NCBI GenBank assembly: GCA_964509075.1
Contig: CAZDWC010000004.1
Location: 186,001 to 250,000 of the forward strand
DNA from: UBA7239 sp964509075
GTDB taxonomy: Bacteria > Pseudomonadota > Gammaproteobacteria > Pseudomonadales > UBA7239
Length of the DNA: 64,000 nucleotides
Direction: 5' to 3'
How positions within the stretch are numbered: position 1 is the first letter of the stretch; each line of letters starts with the position of its first letter. A program made the translations under genes and the position numbers. Under the pieces are notes generated by a model. It was not told where the DNA came from, did no database searches, and saw only the letters and a list, made by a program, of their open reading frames with translations. Below, piece after piece: positions 1 through 9,061 of this stretch.

Positions 1-1045
1 CCTCACCGAGTGTCTCGCAACTGTCTACAGGCTCGCCAAAATACTCCGCTGCACCGAACCAGTCTGCTGTGTTTTTCCAGAGCACGGCAGGACGGCCAAG
101 CAGCCCTGCTTCGAGGATTGCATTGGTGTAAGAGGTTATAACCAGCTGTACACGCGCCAACTGTGCCGGCAAGGTGTCGCTGTGATCAAGCAATGTCACT
201 TGTGGCAATTCCGCCGCCAGTGTGCTCCAGAAATCCACCGCTGCACGGCGGTGTGGTCGCACAAGCACGGCAATATCCGGATGCACACGCGCCCAGTCGG
301 CAATCGCGCGATAACAGCTCTGGCAGCTCGTTTGCTGCTCTTCTTCCGGCCCGCTGCCAAGCACCAGTACAGCAGGCGTTTCCGGAATGTAACTATCATC
401 AACTCGTAAACTTTCATTCAGCAGATAGCTGCCGGCCAGCACGGCCTTGCACGCACCATACAGATCATCGCGTGCACGCAAATTCGCCAATGAGCTTTTA
501 CCGAACAAAAAGTAATAATCGAAATCGATCATGCCCATGCGTCCGGATTTCGGCAGTACTACACCGTGTGCGAGATGAATGATCAATGCCCTGCCATGTG
601 CGCGCGCGCGCAGAATCGGCGACAAGACGCAGCCGTTGCGTTCAGTGATCACAATACGAGGCGTGTGGCGCTGCATGATGTACTCCACAAATGCCGCTTC
701 TGCGTAATAACGCCAGTCATTCAGACGTGGCACAGCCAGCCAGCGCCTCCGCCACGCTTCCGAGCGCTCCGGCATCCAGCGTTCGTGCACGACAAGACCG
801 CGCGCGCGCAATGCCGCAACCAGGGCATTCTTGCGCCCGGTTTTCATCGAGGCCTCGAAGGGGTGCAACAGCAGTACATCACAAGGTTCACGCTGTATAT
901 CGCACCGGCATCGCAAACGGAATGCCAGCGCCAGCAGCCACTGCCACGGCAAAACCAGATACCACAACAGCACGCGTAGCAGGCGCTGTGCGCCGTGCTT
1001 GCCCAGCAGACGGCGTTGCAGGAAATAGCGGTAATAAGGCTTCAT
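1..1045 (-). CDS. Partial surface-glycan glycosyltransferase-like protein (C-terminus beyond left edge)
   Basis: The frame is open from an ATG at 1045 to the left edge, giving 348 visible residues with no stop. The N-terminus is basic with a short hydrophobic stretch (residues about 24-42), suggesting membrane association. The rest reads as a soluble alpha/beta protein. The visible C-terminal part (VLVRPH, then VITSYTNAILEAGLLGRP) resembles the nucleotide-sugar-binding half of capsule/LPS transferases of the GT-B or CDP-glycerol-transferase type. It starts 4 nt after the stop of the upstream GT2 gene, so it is probably its operon partner. The donor and acceptor cannot be told from sequence. 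The CDS is well supported; the function is a fold-level guess. Confidence 0.7.
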   Translation of the reverse strand, partial: MKPYYRYFLQRRLLGKHGAQRLLRVLLWYLVLPWQWLLALAFRLRCRCDIQREPCDVLLLHPFEASMKTGRKNALVAALRARGLVVHERWMPERSEAWRRRWLAVPRLNDWRYYAEAAFVEYIMQRHTPRIVITERNGCVLSPILRARAHGRALIIHLAHGVVLPKSGRMGMIDFDYYFLFGKSSLANLRARDDLYGACKAVLAGSYLLNESLRVDDSYIPETPAVLVLGSGPEEEQQTSCQSCYRAIADWARVHPDIAVLVRPHRRAAVDFWSTLAAELPQVTLLDHSDTLPAQLARVQLVITSYTNAILEAGLLGRPAVLWKNTADWFGAAEYFGEPVDSCETLGE

Positions 1046-1049
1046 CGTG

Positions 1050-1967
1050 TCACGCCTTGTTGCTGACAGTCACACGTTTCAGCAGTGACAGCAACCAGCG
1101 TTTCAACACTTGCGGCCGCATCAACAAGCGTGGATTGCTGGCGATTGCCCTGTTGTACAACGTCGCCGCTTCCCGGTAATCGCCCTGACGAAACAACATG
1201 CGTGCGATGGACAGGCTGCGTCGCTCGGCATAGAGATAGCGCCACCTCATTAGTGTTTGAGGAATAACGGCAGGGTTGAACAATACGTCAACAGACGACA
1301 TACCAACCGACATGACGATGGCGGCATTCTTGCGCACGCGACCGCTGTGTGCGTGTGATCGAAGTACAGGTGTTTGAAAACCAAACGCAGGAAAACGCGC
1401 AATCACCTGGCCAAGAAAAACCACATCTGTATTGTTGCGCAGGCCTACCGGGTATTGCAGCTCATCAAATACACGTCGATGAACCGCCACTGACCCATGC
1501 TTAACGCCTGCTACATCCTTGGCAATATAGGCGGGAAATGCCTCTTCCGGTGTCGGCGGAATGGAGGAGCCGTGACGCACCGTCACCGTCCCGTCTTCCG
1601 TTACCGACATGTAGCCGCCGAAATACAGGTCTGCGCCTGGATGTTGCATTATCGCGCGACGAAAATTTTCCAGTGCATCCGGCAATAACTCGTCATCGGC
1701 ATCGAGAAAACAGATCCATTCACCACTGGCCAGGCTAACGCCCTTGTTGTTGGTGGCACAATGCCCGGCGTTTTGCTGGCGATGGTAAATAATGCGATTA
1801 CCGTAACCTTGTGCCACATCAGGAGTATTGTCGGTTGAGCCATCATCGACCACGATCACTTCAAAATTGCTGTCATTCTGTGCCAATGCAGAATCGACAG
1901 CGCGCTCAAGAAAGTGTCCGTAGTTGTAGCAGGCAATAACAATGGAAAACTGTCCGGGCACAATCAT
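1050..1967 (-). CDS. GT2 family glycosyltransferase
   Basis: This 305-residue GT-A fold transferase has the family N-terminal hallmark (FSIVIACYNYG), the nucleotide-binding VVDDGSTDNT and the metal-binding FLDADDE. No membrane helix is obvious, so it is likely a cytoplasmic enzyme adding a sugar to an LPS-core or capsule acceptor. A longer reading from 1985 is possible. The ATG at 1967 is preferred because it follows an AAGGAG ribosome binding site and overlaps the upstream stop as ATGA. It lies between a double LPS-type kinase gene and another transferase gene, which supports a surface-glycan role. The exact sugar is unknown. Confidence 0.88.
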   Translation of the reverse strand: MIVPGQFSIVIACYNYGHFLERAVDSALAQNDSNFEVIVVDDGSTDNTPDVAQGYGNRIIYHRQQNAGHCATNNKGVSLASGEWICFLDADDELLPDALENFRRAIMQHPGADLYFGGYMSVTEDGTVTVRHGSSIPPTPEEAFPAYIAKDVAGVKHGSVAVHRRVFDELQYPVGLRNNTDVVFLGQVIARFPAFGFQTPVLRSHAHSGRVRKNAAIVMSVGMSSVDVLFNPAVIPQTLMRWRYLYAERRSLSIARMLFRQGDYREAATLYNRAIASNPRLLMRPQVLKRWLLSLLKRVTVSNKA

Positions 1968-3343
1968 GCAGCTCCTTCTTGCCACAGTAACTGCAAGCGC
2001 TCACGTAACGTCTTGTCCTGCCAGTTGCAAAAGAAGCGCTCCCTGTCTTTCAGCAGACCACTTGCCGCCGCAGATGCATTGTCGAAATCCTGCATGGCAT
2101 CCAGATCAATCAACTGCGGTCCCTGCCGCGCGCACAGCCAGTTGGTGGCTTTCATGTCGCCATGTGTTATCCCTGCAACGCTCAAGGCATCAAAAACTTT
2201 TTTCACTGCCTGCAATTCAGCCACCGTGGGTTCATTGGACACCCAATGTGACAACAAATCTTTGCCTTCTACCGCTTCGCACAGCAGCCAAGCCCGTCTA
2301 TCCAGCAAACCATGTCGCTGCTCCACCAGCGCTATCGGCTGTGGTGTGCCGATACCGGCAAAACGCAGCAGATGTGCAGCGCGCCAGCTATGGGCAGCAC
2401 GCGAGCGACGCAATGCGCGGCGGAGCTTTCGCCACAAGTCCTTGTCGAGATATTCCTTCACCACATATTCGCTGTTGCCTAACGCCAGGCGATAGACCTT
2501 GGCCGAGTTGCCATCTTTCAGCATGACACCCCGGGCTCGCAAAGTGTCAGGTTGCTGCAAGGCTGTGCACAGTGCATCACTCAATGCTTCCCGGCGACAC
2601 AGAATGCGAATATCCCGGTGGCTGCAATCGACAACTTCACTACAGTCACGAAATATCTTTGCAAGATACTTGCGCTTGCGTTGCTGCCAATGCTCGCGTG
2701 CACGCTGCTGCAGCACCGCACGATCAACGCCTGCAAATCGCATTGCAATCACATCCATTATCAGTTGCCACTCCGTCAGCGGACACTGCGCCAGCAACAG
2801 CGCAAGATTATCGTCCCGGTCGGCGCGATTGCGCAGCTCCCGGCAACTGGCCGGATCCAGTACGTACCAACGTTCATCGCACTGCATCACATTGCCAGGG
2901 TGCAAATCGGTTTGCAGCAATCCCGCATCATAAAGAGCGGCCTGCGCATCCAGCATGACCTGCAGCGCATTCCGACGCTGCATTTCATCACCCTGCTGCC
3001 AGTGGGATGACAGCGTGTATCCATCCTGCAAAAATTCATGCACACAAATGCCAACCGTGCCTTCGTCAATGGCTTCCAGTAAAGCTGGAGTCGGGATGCC
3101 TTTGTCATGCAAGCGTGCAAACGCTTCGCGCTCTCGCTGCCAGTGTTCGCGCGTGAAAAAAATCTTGGCCAACACCACGCGACCATCGAGCACCGCCCGT
3201 GCCACCACGCGCTTGCCCGGCAGCAGTCGCAAAATATTTTCGATTTGCAGCAAACGACCGTCACACAGCGGCAGCAGGCAAGGTACGACCACAGAGCGGC
3301 CAGCCGCGTGCAATTGCGACAAGGTATAGGCGTGTGTAGTCAT
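1964..3343 (-). CDS. Tandem Kdo/WaaP-family lipopolysaccharide kinase-like protein
   Basis: This 459-residue cytoplasmic protein contains two protein-kinase-like domains of the lipopolysaccharide kinase (Kdo kinase/WaaP/InaA) type. The first has an active-site loop TDLHPGN at 145-151 and a metal-binding LDP at about 162. The second has HGDMKATN at 394-401 and LIDLD at 411-415, with a plausible ATP lysine in VVKEY near 296. Family members phosphorylate sugars of the LPS inner core. Two apparently intact domains in one chain suggest two phosphorylation sites or one regulatory domain. Its ATG overlaps the response-regulator stop as TAATG, and its own stop overlaps the GT2 start, so translation is probably coupled. 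Confidence 0.82.
   Translation of the reverse strand: MTTHAYTLSQLHAAGRSVVVPCLLPLCDGRLLQIENILRLLPGKRVVARAVLDGRVVLAKIFFTREHWQREREAFARLHDKGIPTPALLEAIDEGTVGICVHEFLQDGYTLSSHWQQGDEMQRRNALQVMLDAQAALYDAGLLQTDLHPGNVMQCDERWYVLDPASCRELRNRADRDDNLALLLAQCPLTEWQLIMDVIAMRFAGVDRAVLQQRAREHWQQRKRKYLAKIFRDCSEVVDCSHRDIRILCRREALSDALCTALQQPDTLRARGVMLKDGNSAKVYRLALGNSEYVVKEYLDKDLWRKLRRALRRSRAAHSWRAAHLLRFAGIGTPQPIALVEQRHGLLDRRAWLLCEAVEGKDLLSHWVSNEPTVAELQAVKKVFDALSVAGITHGDMKATNWLCARQGPQLIDLDAMQDFDNASAAASGLLKDRERFFCNWQDKTLRERLQLLWQEGAA
1972..1977 (-). promoter_or_regulatory. Ribosome binding site that fixes the GT2 start
   Basis: AAGGAG on the minus strand, 4 nt before the ATG at 1967 and inside the end of the upstream kinase gene. 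It favours the ATGA-coupled start over the upstream in-frame ATG at 1985. Confidence 0.65.
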
Positions 3344-4716
3344 TACTGTTTCTTGCCGCCACGCGGGCGCGGAATGCCCATTTTCTGGCGACGCTCCCAG
3401 AGATTCTTGCGACTGATGCCGAGACGCTGTGCAATTTCGGTCTCGCTGAGCTCGTCTTGATTGTCGAGCACAAAGCGGACGAAATAATCGTCCAGCGAGG
3501 TTTCCTGTGTATCTGCGCTTTTGGTGGCGGCTGATGCGGCAGATGGTGCTTGCTGGTTTGGTGCCACGCGCAGATCCAGCTGCTCGATGCCGAGTTCGCC
3601 GGGCTGATCACAGAGAATCACTGCGCGCTGGATAATGTTGTCCAGCTCGCGCACGTTGCCTGGCCAAGGGTATTCAAGTATTGCTTTCTCGGCAGCGCGT
3701 GAAAATGTGAGCGCCGGACGTGCAAGTTTCTGGCAGTAACGCGCCAGCAATTGCCGTGCGATCAACAGAATATCTTCTTCGCGTTCACGCAATGGTGGCA
3801 AGTTCAGTTGCACGACATTGATTCGGAAATAAAGATCCTCGCGGAATTTGCCTTCATCGCACATCTTGCGCAAATCGCGATGGGTGGCGGCCACCAGTCG
3901 CACACTCACCTTGCGCGATGCCACGGAACCGATCGCGCGCACTTCGCCTTCCTGCAAAACGCGCAGCAATCGCGCCTGCGCTTCCAGCGGCAATTCACCG
4001 ATTTCGTCGAGAAACAGTGTGCCGCCATCGGCAGCTGCTATCAAACCTTCACGCGCGTGATCCGCGCCGGTGAATGCGCCTTTTTCGTGGCCGAACAATT
4101 CAGCTTCGATCAGGTTTTCCGGAATCGCGGCACAGTTGACGGAAATCAGTGTGCGACCGGCGCGCGGACTGGCGCGGTGAATGGCATTGGCAATCAATTC
4201 CTTTCCTGTACCGGTTTCGCCGCAGATCAGCACCGCTGCATCCGTGGGTGCCACCTTGCTGATCTTGTTGTACAGCGCCTGCATCACCGGGCTGTCGCCG
4301 ATCACGCCCGGCAGGCTTTCGCCTTTTGCCGTCGTCGCGCCATCCGGCTGTGATTTACGCGAGACCGCTGCATTCTGTGCCAGCACGCGGCGCACGGTGT
4401 TGAGCATCTCGTCGTGATCAAATGGCTTGGCGATGTAATCCACCGCACCGAGTTTCATCGCATCCACCGCCGAGCGCATGCTGGCGTAGCTGGTCATGAT
4501 CATCACCGGCGTGTTGCCGCACAGGCCGAGCAAATCGGTACCGGGCGCACCCGGCAGACGCAGGTCGCTGATCACCAGATCAAAACTGGCGGGATCAAGT
4601 TTCAACGCTTCGGCCACACTGCCCGCCTCCGCCACCTCAAACTGCTGGCGCACCAGCACTTTCTTCAGCGCGTTGCGGATGATGTCTTCGTCTTCAACAA
4701 TCAGGATACGGCTCAT
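3343..4716 (-). CDS. cbrB: Sigma-54-dependent response regulator, CbrB-like
   Basis: This 457-residue NtrC-class activator has a receiver domain with phospho-acceptor D51 (VISDLRLPG). Its AAA+ domain has Walker A GETGTGKE (166-173), the sigma-54 contact loop GAFTGA (213-218) and Walker B DEIG (237-240). A Fis-type helix-turn-helix near the C-terminus reads LGISRKNLWERRQ. The N-terminus and C-terminus closely follow what I recall of Pseudomonas CbrB, the regulator of carbon/nitrogen balance. The partner kinase CbrA is encoded upstream, with prmA between. It should activate sigma-54 promoters, whose location is not established here. Calling it CbrB is family-level; another NtrC-type regulator paired with a CbrA-like kinase is the alternative. 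Confidence 0.9.
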   Translation of the reverse strand: MSRILIVEDEDIIRNALKKVLVRQQFEVAEAGSVAEALKLDPASFDLVISDLRLPGAPGTDLLGLCGNTPVMIMTSYASMRSAVDAMKLGAVDYIAKPFDHDEMLNTVRRVLAQNAAVSRKSQPDGATTAKGESLPGVIGDSPVMQALYNKISKVAPTDAAVLICGETGTGKELIANAIHRASPRAGRTLISVNCAAIPENLIEAELFGHEKGAFTGADHAREGLIAAADGGTLFLDEIGELPLEAQARLLRVLQEGEVRAIGSVASRKVSVRLVAATHRDLRKMCDEGKFREDLYFRINVVQLNLPPLREREEDILLIARQLLARYCQKLARPALTFSRAAEKAILEYPWPGNVRELDNIIQRAVILCDQPGELGIEQLDLRVAPNQQAPSAASAATKSADTQETSLDDYFVRFVLDNQDELSETEIAQRLGISRKNLWERRQKMGIPRPRGGKKQ

Positions 4717-4844
4717 GTTTTACAAATACCGATCAGGCAGGTGTGTAGTGTTACTGTGCGGAGCTTTGGGTGCAATACAAAAGCAGAGATGACCCCTCCG
4801 GCGCTTCGCGAAAAGATGACCCTTCCAGCTGTGAAAAACCAACC

Positions 4845-4940
4845 CCTCCGCCTCGCTGCGCTCGGCACCTCCCCTTATCAGGGGAGGAGTTAACTCTCCC
4901 CCTGATAAGGGGGAGTCCCGCGTAGCGGGGAGGGGGTTAT
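4845..4940. repeat. REP-like palindromic intergenic repeat pair
   Basis: Two adjacent GC-rich hairpins fill most of the prmA-cbrB gap. One lies around CTCCCCTTATCAGGGGAG. The other is at 4893-4940 with core CTCCCCCTGATAAGGGGGAG followed by CCCGCGTAGCGGG. The second unit recurs in both orientations at 21381-21520. It runs through the prmA stop codon. Such elements can protect mRNA ends or weaken downstream expression. No mobile-element gene lies next to it. Confidence 0.75.
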
Positions 4941-5830
4941 CTGTTGCGCTGCGCCGTCAACCGCACCCACTCCTCGCGCACAGCGGGCACATCAAATACA
5001 AATCCGTATGCGCGATAAGCCGCCATCACCTCTTCCGCCTGCGTGTTGAGAATGCCGGAGAGCACCAGCGCACCGTCCGGTTTCACCAGCGGCGCAATCA
5101 CCGGTGCCAGTTCGCGCAAAGGGCCTGCAAGAATATTGGCCAGCACCACGTCGGCTTGCTGCGAAATATTTTCGCCACCGGTCGCCACCAGTTTCATCTG
5201 CAAGTTGTCGGCGCAACTGTTTTGTGTTGCGTTGTCTTGTGTGGCGATCAACGCCTGCGGGTCGTTGTCATAGCCGCAGGCGGATTGCGCACCCAGCAGC
5301 AGTGCCGCAATGGCGAGAATGCCGGAACCGCAGCCGTAGTCGATCACGGTTTTGCCTGCCATGTCCTGTGCATCCAGCCACTCCAGACACAGGGCTGTGG
5401 TGGGATGAGTGCCGGTGCCAAAGGCGAGGCCCGGATCCAGCCGCAGGATGACCTGCTGTGCATCCGTCGGGATGTCGGCCCAGCTCGGATAAATCCACAG
5501 GCGTTTGCCAAAACACATGGGCTGGAAGTGTTCCATCCATGCGCGCTCCCACACCTGATCCTCCAGTGGTTCGATCTTCACCGGCGGCAGTGCCTCGCCG
5601 TAGAGGGCCGCGAGCTGGGCGCGCAAATCCGCTTCCGTGTATTCCTCGGTGAAAAGACCCACCAGTTGCACGGCATCCCACAGCGCGATCTCACCCGGGC
5701 CGGGTTCGAACAGCGGCTGGTCGGCGGCATCGCGGTAGGTGACGGAAGCGGCGCCCAGGGCCATCAACACGTCCTCGTAATGTTCGGTTTGTGCGCGCGG
5801 TACTTCGATGAAAACCTGTAACCAGTTCAT
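4937..5830 (-). CDS. prmA: Ribosomal protein L11 methyltransferase
   Basis: This 297-residue cytoplasmic enzyme uses S-adenosylmethionine to trimethylate ribosomal protein L11. The N-terminal substrate-recognition domain begins MNWLQVFIEVP, and the Rossmann methyltransferase domain shows VIDYGCGSGILAIAAL and VVLANILAGPL, both typical of PrmA. Length matches the family (about 290-300). The ATG overlaps the cbrA stop as ATGA, so it should be translated from the cbrA transcript. This is an odd place for a ribosome-modification gene, which lies between a sensor kinase and its regulator. The 3' end merges into a REP-like repeat. Confidence 0.95.
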   Translation of the reverse strand: MNWLQVFIEVPRAQTEHYEDVLMALGAASVTYRDAADQPLFEPGPGEIALWDAVQLVGLFTEEYTEADLRAQLAALYGEALPPVKIEPLEDQVWERAWMEHFQPMCFGKRLWIYPSWADIPTDAQQVILRLDPGLAFGTGTHPTTALCLEWLDAQDMAGKTVIDYGCGSGILAIAALLLGAQSACGYDNDPQALIATQDNATQNSCADNLQMKLVATGGENISQQADVVLANILAGPLRELAPVIAPLVKPDGALVLSGILNTQAEEVMAAYRAYGFVFDVPAVREEWVRLTAQRNR

Positions 5831-8784
5831 GGATGACTTCCGGCCGGAAAGGTGATGATGAATTCGGTGCCCATGCCGTCTTCAACCGGGCTCCTGACGT
5901 CGATATGGCCACCGTGCTCTTCGACAATGCTGTACACCAGCGACAAGCCCAGACCCGTGCCCTGCCCGGCAGGTTTGGTGGTGAAGAAGGGCTCGAACAG
6001 GCGTGCGATGTGCTGCGGTGCGATGCCGTGGCCGTAATCGCGCACGTGCACGACGAGCTTGTCGGCCAGCGTTTCCGCCATGATGTCGATGGGGCTTTCC
6101 GGTGGACTGGCATCGCGGGCATTGCTGAACAGGTTGATGAACAATTGAGTGAGTTTCTGCTCATCGCCGGTCACCAGCGAATCCGGCGCCATCAGGTTGT
6201 TGTAGTGCACCCGTGTGCGGTCTTTCTGCAGCGACAGCAAATGAATGGCCTCTTCCACACACTCGAACAGGTCAACCACCTGCTGCTCATTGCCGTCGGT
6301 ACTGCCGGCATGGGCAAAATGCACCAGCGACTGCACGATGCGGGTGATGCGTTCTGTCTGGCCGAGAATCTGCGCAGCGGTTTCCTGCACGTCCGGTGCA
6401 TCGCTTTCATATTTGAGATCCTGCGCCAGACAGGCGATGCCGGTTACCGGGTTGCCCACCTCGTGCGCCACACCGGCGGCGAGTCGGCCGATGGAGGCCA
6501 GCCGCTCGCTGTGCAGCAGCTCCTGCTCCAGGCGTTCGGTTTCGGTGAGATCCTCGATCATCAGCACCTGCCCCTCGGCAGCGCCGCTGTCCTGCCCGCT
6601 GCCCATCTCGGCGCGATGCAGGTTCAGCCAGCGTGTGCGGCCGTCTATCTCCAGCTTCTGTTTGCGGGCGTGGCTGTTCTGGTCATGCAGGAAGTCGTCG
6701 ATCAGGTGACCCCAGGGGTAGGGCAAGGTGGCCGCCGTCGAGCCGAGCACGGCTTCCGTCTCCACCCCGGTGAGTTCGGCCATGGCACGATTCCACAGCA
6801 GCACCTCGCCGTCATCGCCCAGTGAACACACGGCCATGGGCAGGCTTTCCAGCGTCTGCCGGTGGTGACGGCGCAAGTTGTCCAGCTCGGCAGCCATACC
6901 CGTGAGGTGATGGCGGTACTGGTTGATGCGGTTCTCGACGAAGTGCAGGTCTTCTTTCAGCGGCGCGTCGGCGGCTGTGTGGTAGGGCACCACGCGATCC
7001 ATCAGTGCATGCGCCACCGCCGCACCCATCAGGCCGGACAGGTTTGCCTCTAGCCGATCGCGCAGGCGGCGCAGGGCGTAGGGGCGCGAATCCGCCAGTG
7101 TCTGTTCAAGGTCACGCAAGGCGCGGTCAAGTTCCTTGCGCGCGGTGTCTGCTCCCAGCGCCTGCGCCAGCCGCTCACCGATTTCCTCGGCACTGCGCAC
7201 ATCCAGTTCCAGCCGCAGCGGACGCGCCACATCGTCAATCGAACACTGCTCGGCAGCGCGCTCCTCTTCCGGTGACATGCGGGTCAGGCGCGACACCAGC
7301 ACCAGCAGGGCAATGTTGGTACAAATGGCGATGGTGGTGATCTGGCTCCAGTTATCCATGCCGACCTGCATGCCCAGATCAAACCAGGGCAGACTCGCAT
7401 AGCGCCAGCCAGTCAGCATTGGCAACAGCAGGCCGCCAAACCAGATGGTTGTGCCTGCGCCCAGGCCTGCCAACAGCCCCCGACGATTGGCGCGCGGTCC
7501 ATAGAGCACGGCGAATACACCCGGCAGGAACTGCAAGCTGCCGATGAAAGCGAGAATGGCGAGATCCGTCAGGGTCTGGCCGTCCTGCAGCAAGGTGTAG
7601 AACAGATAGCCGCCGGCGACGATCAAGGCCATCAGCACCCGACGCAGCCAGGTGATGAGGCCGTACAGGTCAACCAGCGTCGCCACCGGGCGGTACAGCG
7701 GCAGGATCCAGTGGTTGAGGCACATGGTCGACAGCGACACCGCCATCACCACCGTCGTGCCTATTGCCGCCGCCAGACCGCCGATATAGGCCAGCGCCGT
7801 CAACTTGTTCAGACCCAGGGCCAGCGGTACGCCCAGTGAGAAATACTCCGGTGTCACGGCCGCACCCAGCTCGAATCCCGCCCAGAGGATGGGCAAGACC
7901 GGCAGGCTCAAGCCCAGCAGGAACAACGGCATGCCCCAGCTGGCCTGGCGCAGGGTGCGAATGCGCGTGTTTTCGGCAAAACCCATGTGAAACATGTGTG
8001 GCAGGGCAATCGCCGTAGCAAAGAACAGCATCACCAGCATGTGCGAAGACGTGCTCTCCACCGGCCTGTACAGCGTTTCCACCTGCTCCGGGTGCAGCGA
8101 CAACCACTTGTCCAGACCGCGAAAACCGCCAAACACCTGATACAACGCCAGCAGGCCTATGGCTAGCAGCGCTGTCAGCTTCACCACCGATTCCACCGCC
8201 ATCGCCACCACCAGGCCGCGATGGCGCTCGCGCCCTGCGCCAAACACAGCTGCAAACAATACCGCCACCGCACAAAATATGATGGCCAGCTGGTTGTGCA
8301 CGGCAAACAATTCATTGCTGCTGGCCTGCGGCCGGTAACTGACGATCAGTGAGGTATCTGCCATCGCCTGTATCTGCAGGGCCAGTAACGGCAAGGCCGC
8401 CAGCAGCATGCATAGTGTGGCCACCACCCCGACAAACGGGCTGCGAAAGCGGAACACCAGCAAATCGGCCAGTGAATGCAGCTGGTAAGTGCGGGTGAGA
8501 CGAAATAACGGGATGAGGATCAACGGCCCGAACACGAACAGGCCGCCGGCGCCCATGTAATAGGACAGCGCGCCGTAACCGTACTGATTGGCGAGGTCGA
8601 TCACACCGTAGAACGTCCATGCGCTGACAAACACGCCCAGCGACAACACCTGTACCAGCGGATTCTCGACCAGCCACTCCGGCAGCTTGCGCTTCTCGGC
8701 CAGCCAGGCAATCACGAACAGGCCGCCGAGATAGGCAGCGCTGGCCAGCAGGATTTTCTGGTCAAAGCTCACGTTGAAGTGCAT
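5827..8784 (-). CDS. cbrA: Transporter-fused sensor histidine kinase, CbrA-like
   Basis: This 985-residue inner-membrane kinase matches the length and layout of CbrA. About 13 membrane helices of sodium/solute symporter (SLC5) type occupy residues 1-500. A linker region resembling a STAC domain follows, then a PAS domain near 640-720. The HisKA box GVAHEVGNP lies near 755, and the ATPase domain has NLFSNARDA, DYGHGIAP and GTGLGLSLVY. CbrA senses carbon/nitrogen status, and in Pseudomonas its transporter part can bind or move histidine. It should phosphorylate the CbrB-like regulator encoded downstream. It starts 6 nt after the small upstream ORF and ends in an ATGA overlap with prmA. Ligand specificity is unknown here. 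Confidence 0.93.
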   Translation of the reverse strand: MHFNVSFDQKILLASAAYLGGLFVIAWLAEKRKLPEWLVENPLVQVLSLGVFVSAWTFYGVIDLANQYGYGALSYYMGAGGLFVFGPLILIPLFRLTRTYQLHSLADLLVFRFRSPFVGVVATLCMLLAALPLLALQIQAMADTSLIVSYRPQASSNELFAVHNQLAIIFCAVAVLFAAVFGAGRERHRGLVVAMAVESVVKLTALLAIGLLALYQVFGGFRGLDKWLSLHPEQVETLYRPVESTSSHMLVMLFFATAIALPHMFHMGFAENTRIRTLRQASWGMPLFLLGLSLPVLPILWAGFELGAAVTPEYFSLGVPLALGLNKLTALAYIGGLAAAIGTTVVMAVSLSTMCLNHWILPLYRPVATLVDLYGLITWLRRVLMALIVAGGYLFYTLLQDGQTLTDLAILAFIGSLQFLPGVFAVLYGPRANRRGLLAGLGAGTTIWFGGLLLPMLTGWRYASLPWFDLGMQVGMDNWSQITTIAICTNIALLVLVSRLTRMSPEEERAAEQCSIDDVARPLRLELDVRSAEEIGERLAQALGADTARKELDRALRDLEQTLADSRPYALRRLRDRLEANLSGLMGAAVAHALMDRVVPYHTAADAPLKEDLHFVENRINQYRHHLTGMAAELDNLRRHHRQTLESLPMAVCSLGDDGEVLLWNRAMAELTGVETEAVLGSTAATLPYPWGHLIDDFLHDQNSHARKQKLEIDGRTRWLNLHRAEMGSGQDSGAAEGQVLMIEDLTETERLEQELLHSERLASIGRLAAGVAHEVGNPVTGIACLAQDLKYESDAPDVQETAAQILGQTERITRIVQSLVHFAHAGSTDGNEQQVVDLFECVEEAIHLLSLQKDRTRVHYNNLMAPDSLVTGDEQKLTQLFINLFSNARDASPPESPIDIMAETLADKLVVHVRDYGHGIAPQHIARLFEPFFTTKPAGQGTGLGLSLVYSIVEEHGGHIDVRSPVEDGMGTEFIITFPAGSHP

Positions 8785-8790
8785 GGGTGG

Positions 8791-8973
8791 CTATAACTCT
8801 TCTTCGCCATTCTGGCGGCGCATCTGCATCAGGAAAGTGGTGGCGACGATGCCAGCCCAGATCAGATAGGGGCGATACCAGGTGCCGCCGGGATCGATCA
8901 TCCAGCTGAACGCCGTGGGCGAGAATACATAGGCCGCCAGAATCAGCAGCAACACCGAACGCGAGATGTACAC
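8791..8973 (-). CDS. Small membrane peptide upstream of cbrA, CbrX-like
   Basis: This 60-codon ORF starts at a GTG (8973) with GGGAAG just upstream and ends 6 nt before the cbrA ATG. It encodes two predicted membrane helices (VLLLILAAYVF and YLIWAGIVATTFLMQ) and an acidic tail, NGEEEL. A small ORF called CbrX precedes cbrA in Pseudomonas and is reported to be translationally coupled to it. Position, size and hydrophobicity agree, but I cannot align it here. The reading frame stays open further upstream, into the divergent gene, so the start is uncertain. A likely role is translational control of cbrA or membrane assembly of the kinase. Confidence 0.6.
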   Translation of the reverse strand: MYISRSVLLLILAAYVFSPTAFSWMIDPGGTWYRPYLIWAGIVATTFLMQMRRQNGEEEL

Positions 8974-9061
8974 AGGGCTTCCCGACAGCACCAGAGACAG
9001 CGATGGTACCCAATGGCGGCAGTGGCGTAAAATCCGCGCACACTCCACGGAAGCGCTCTGC

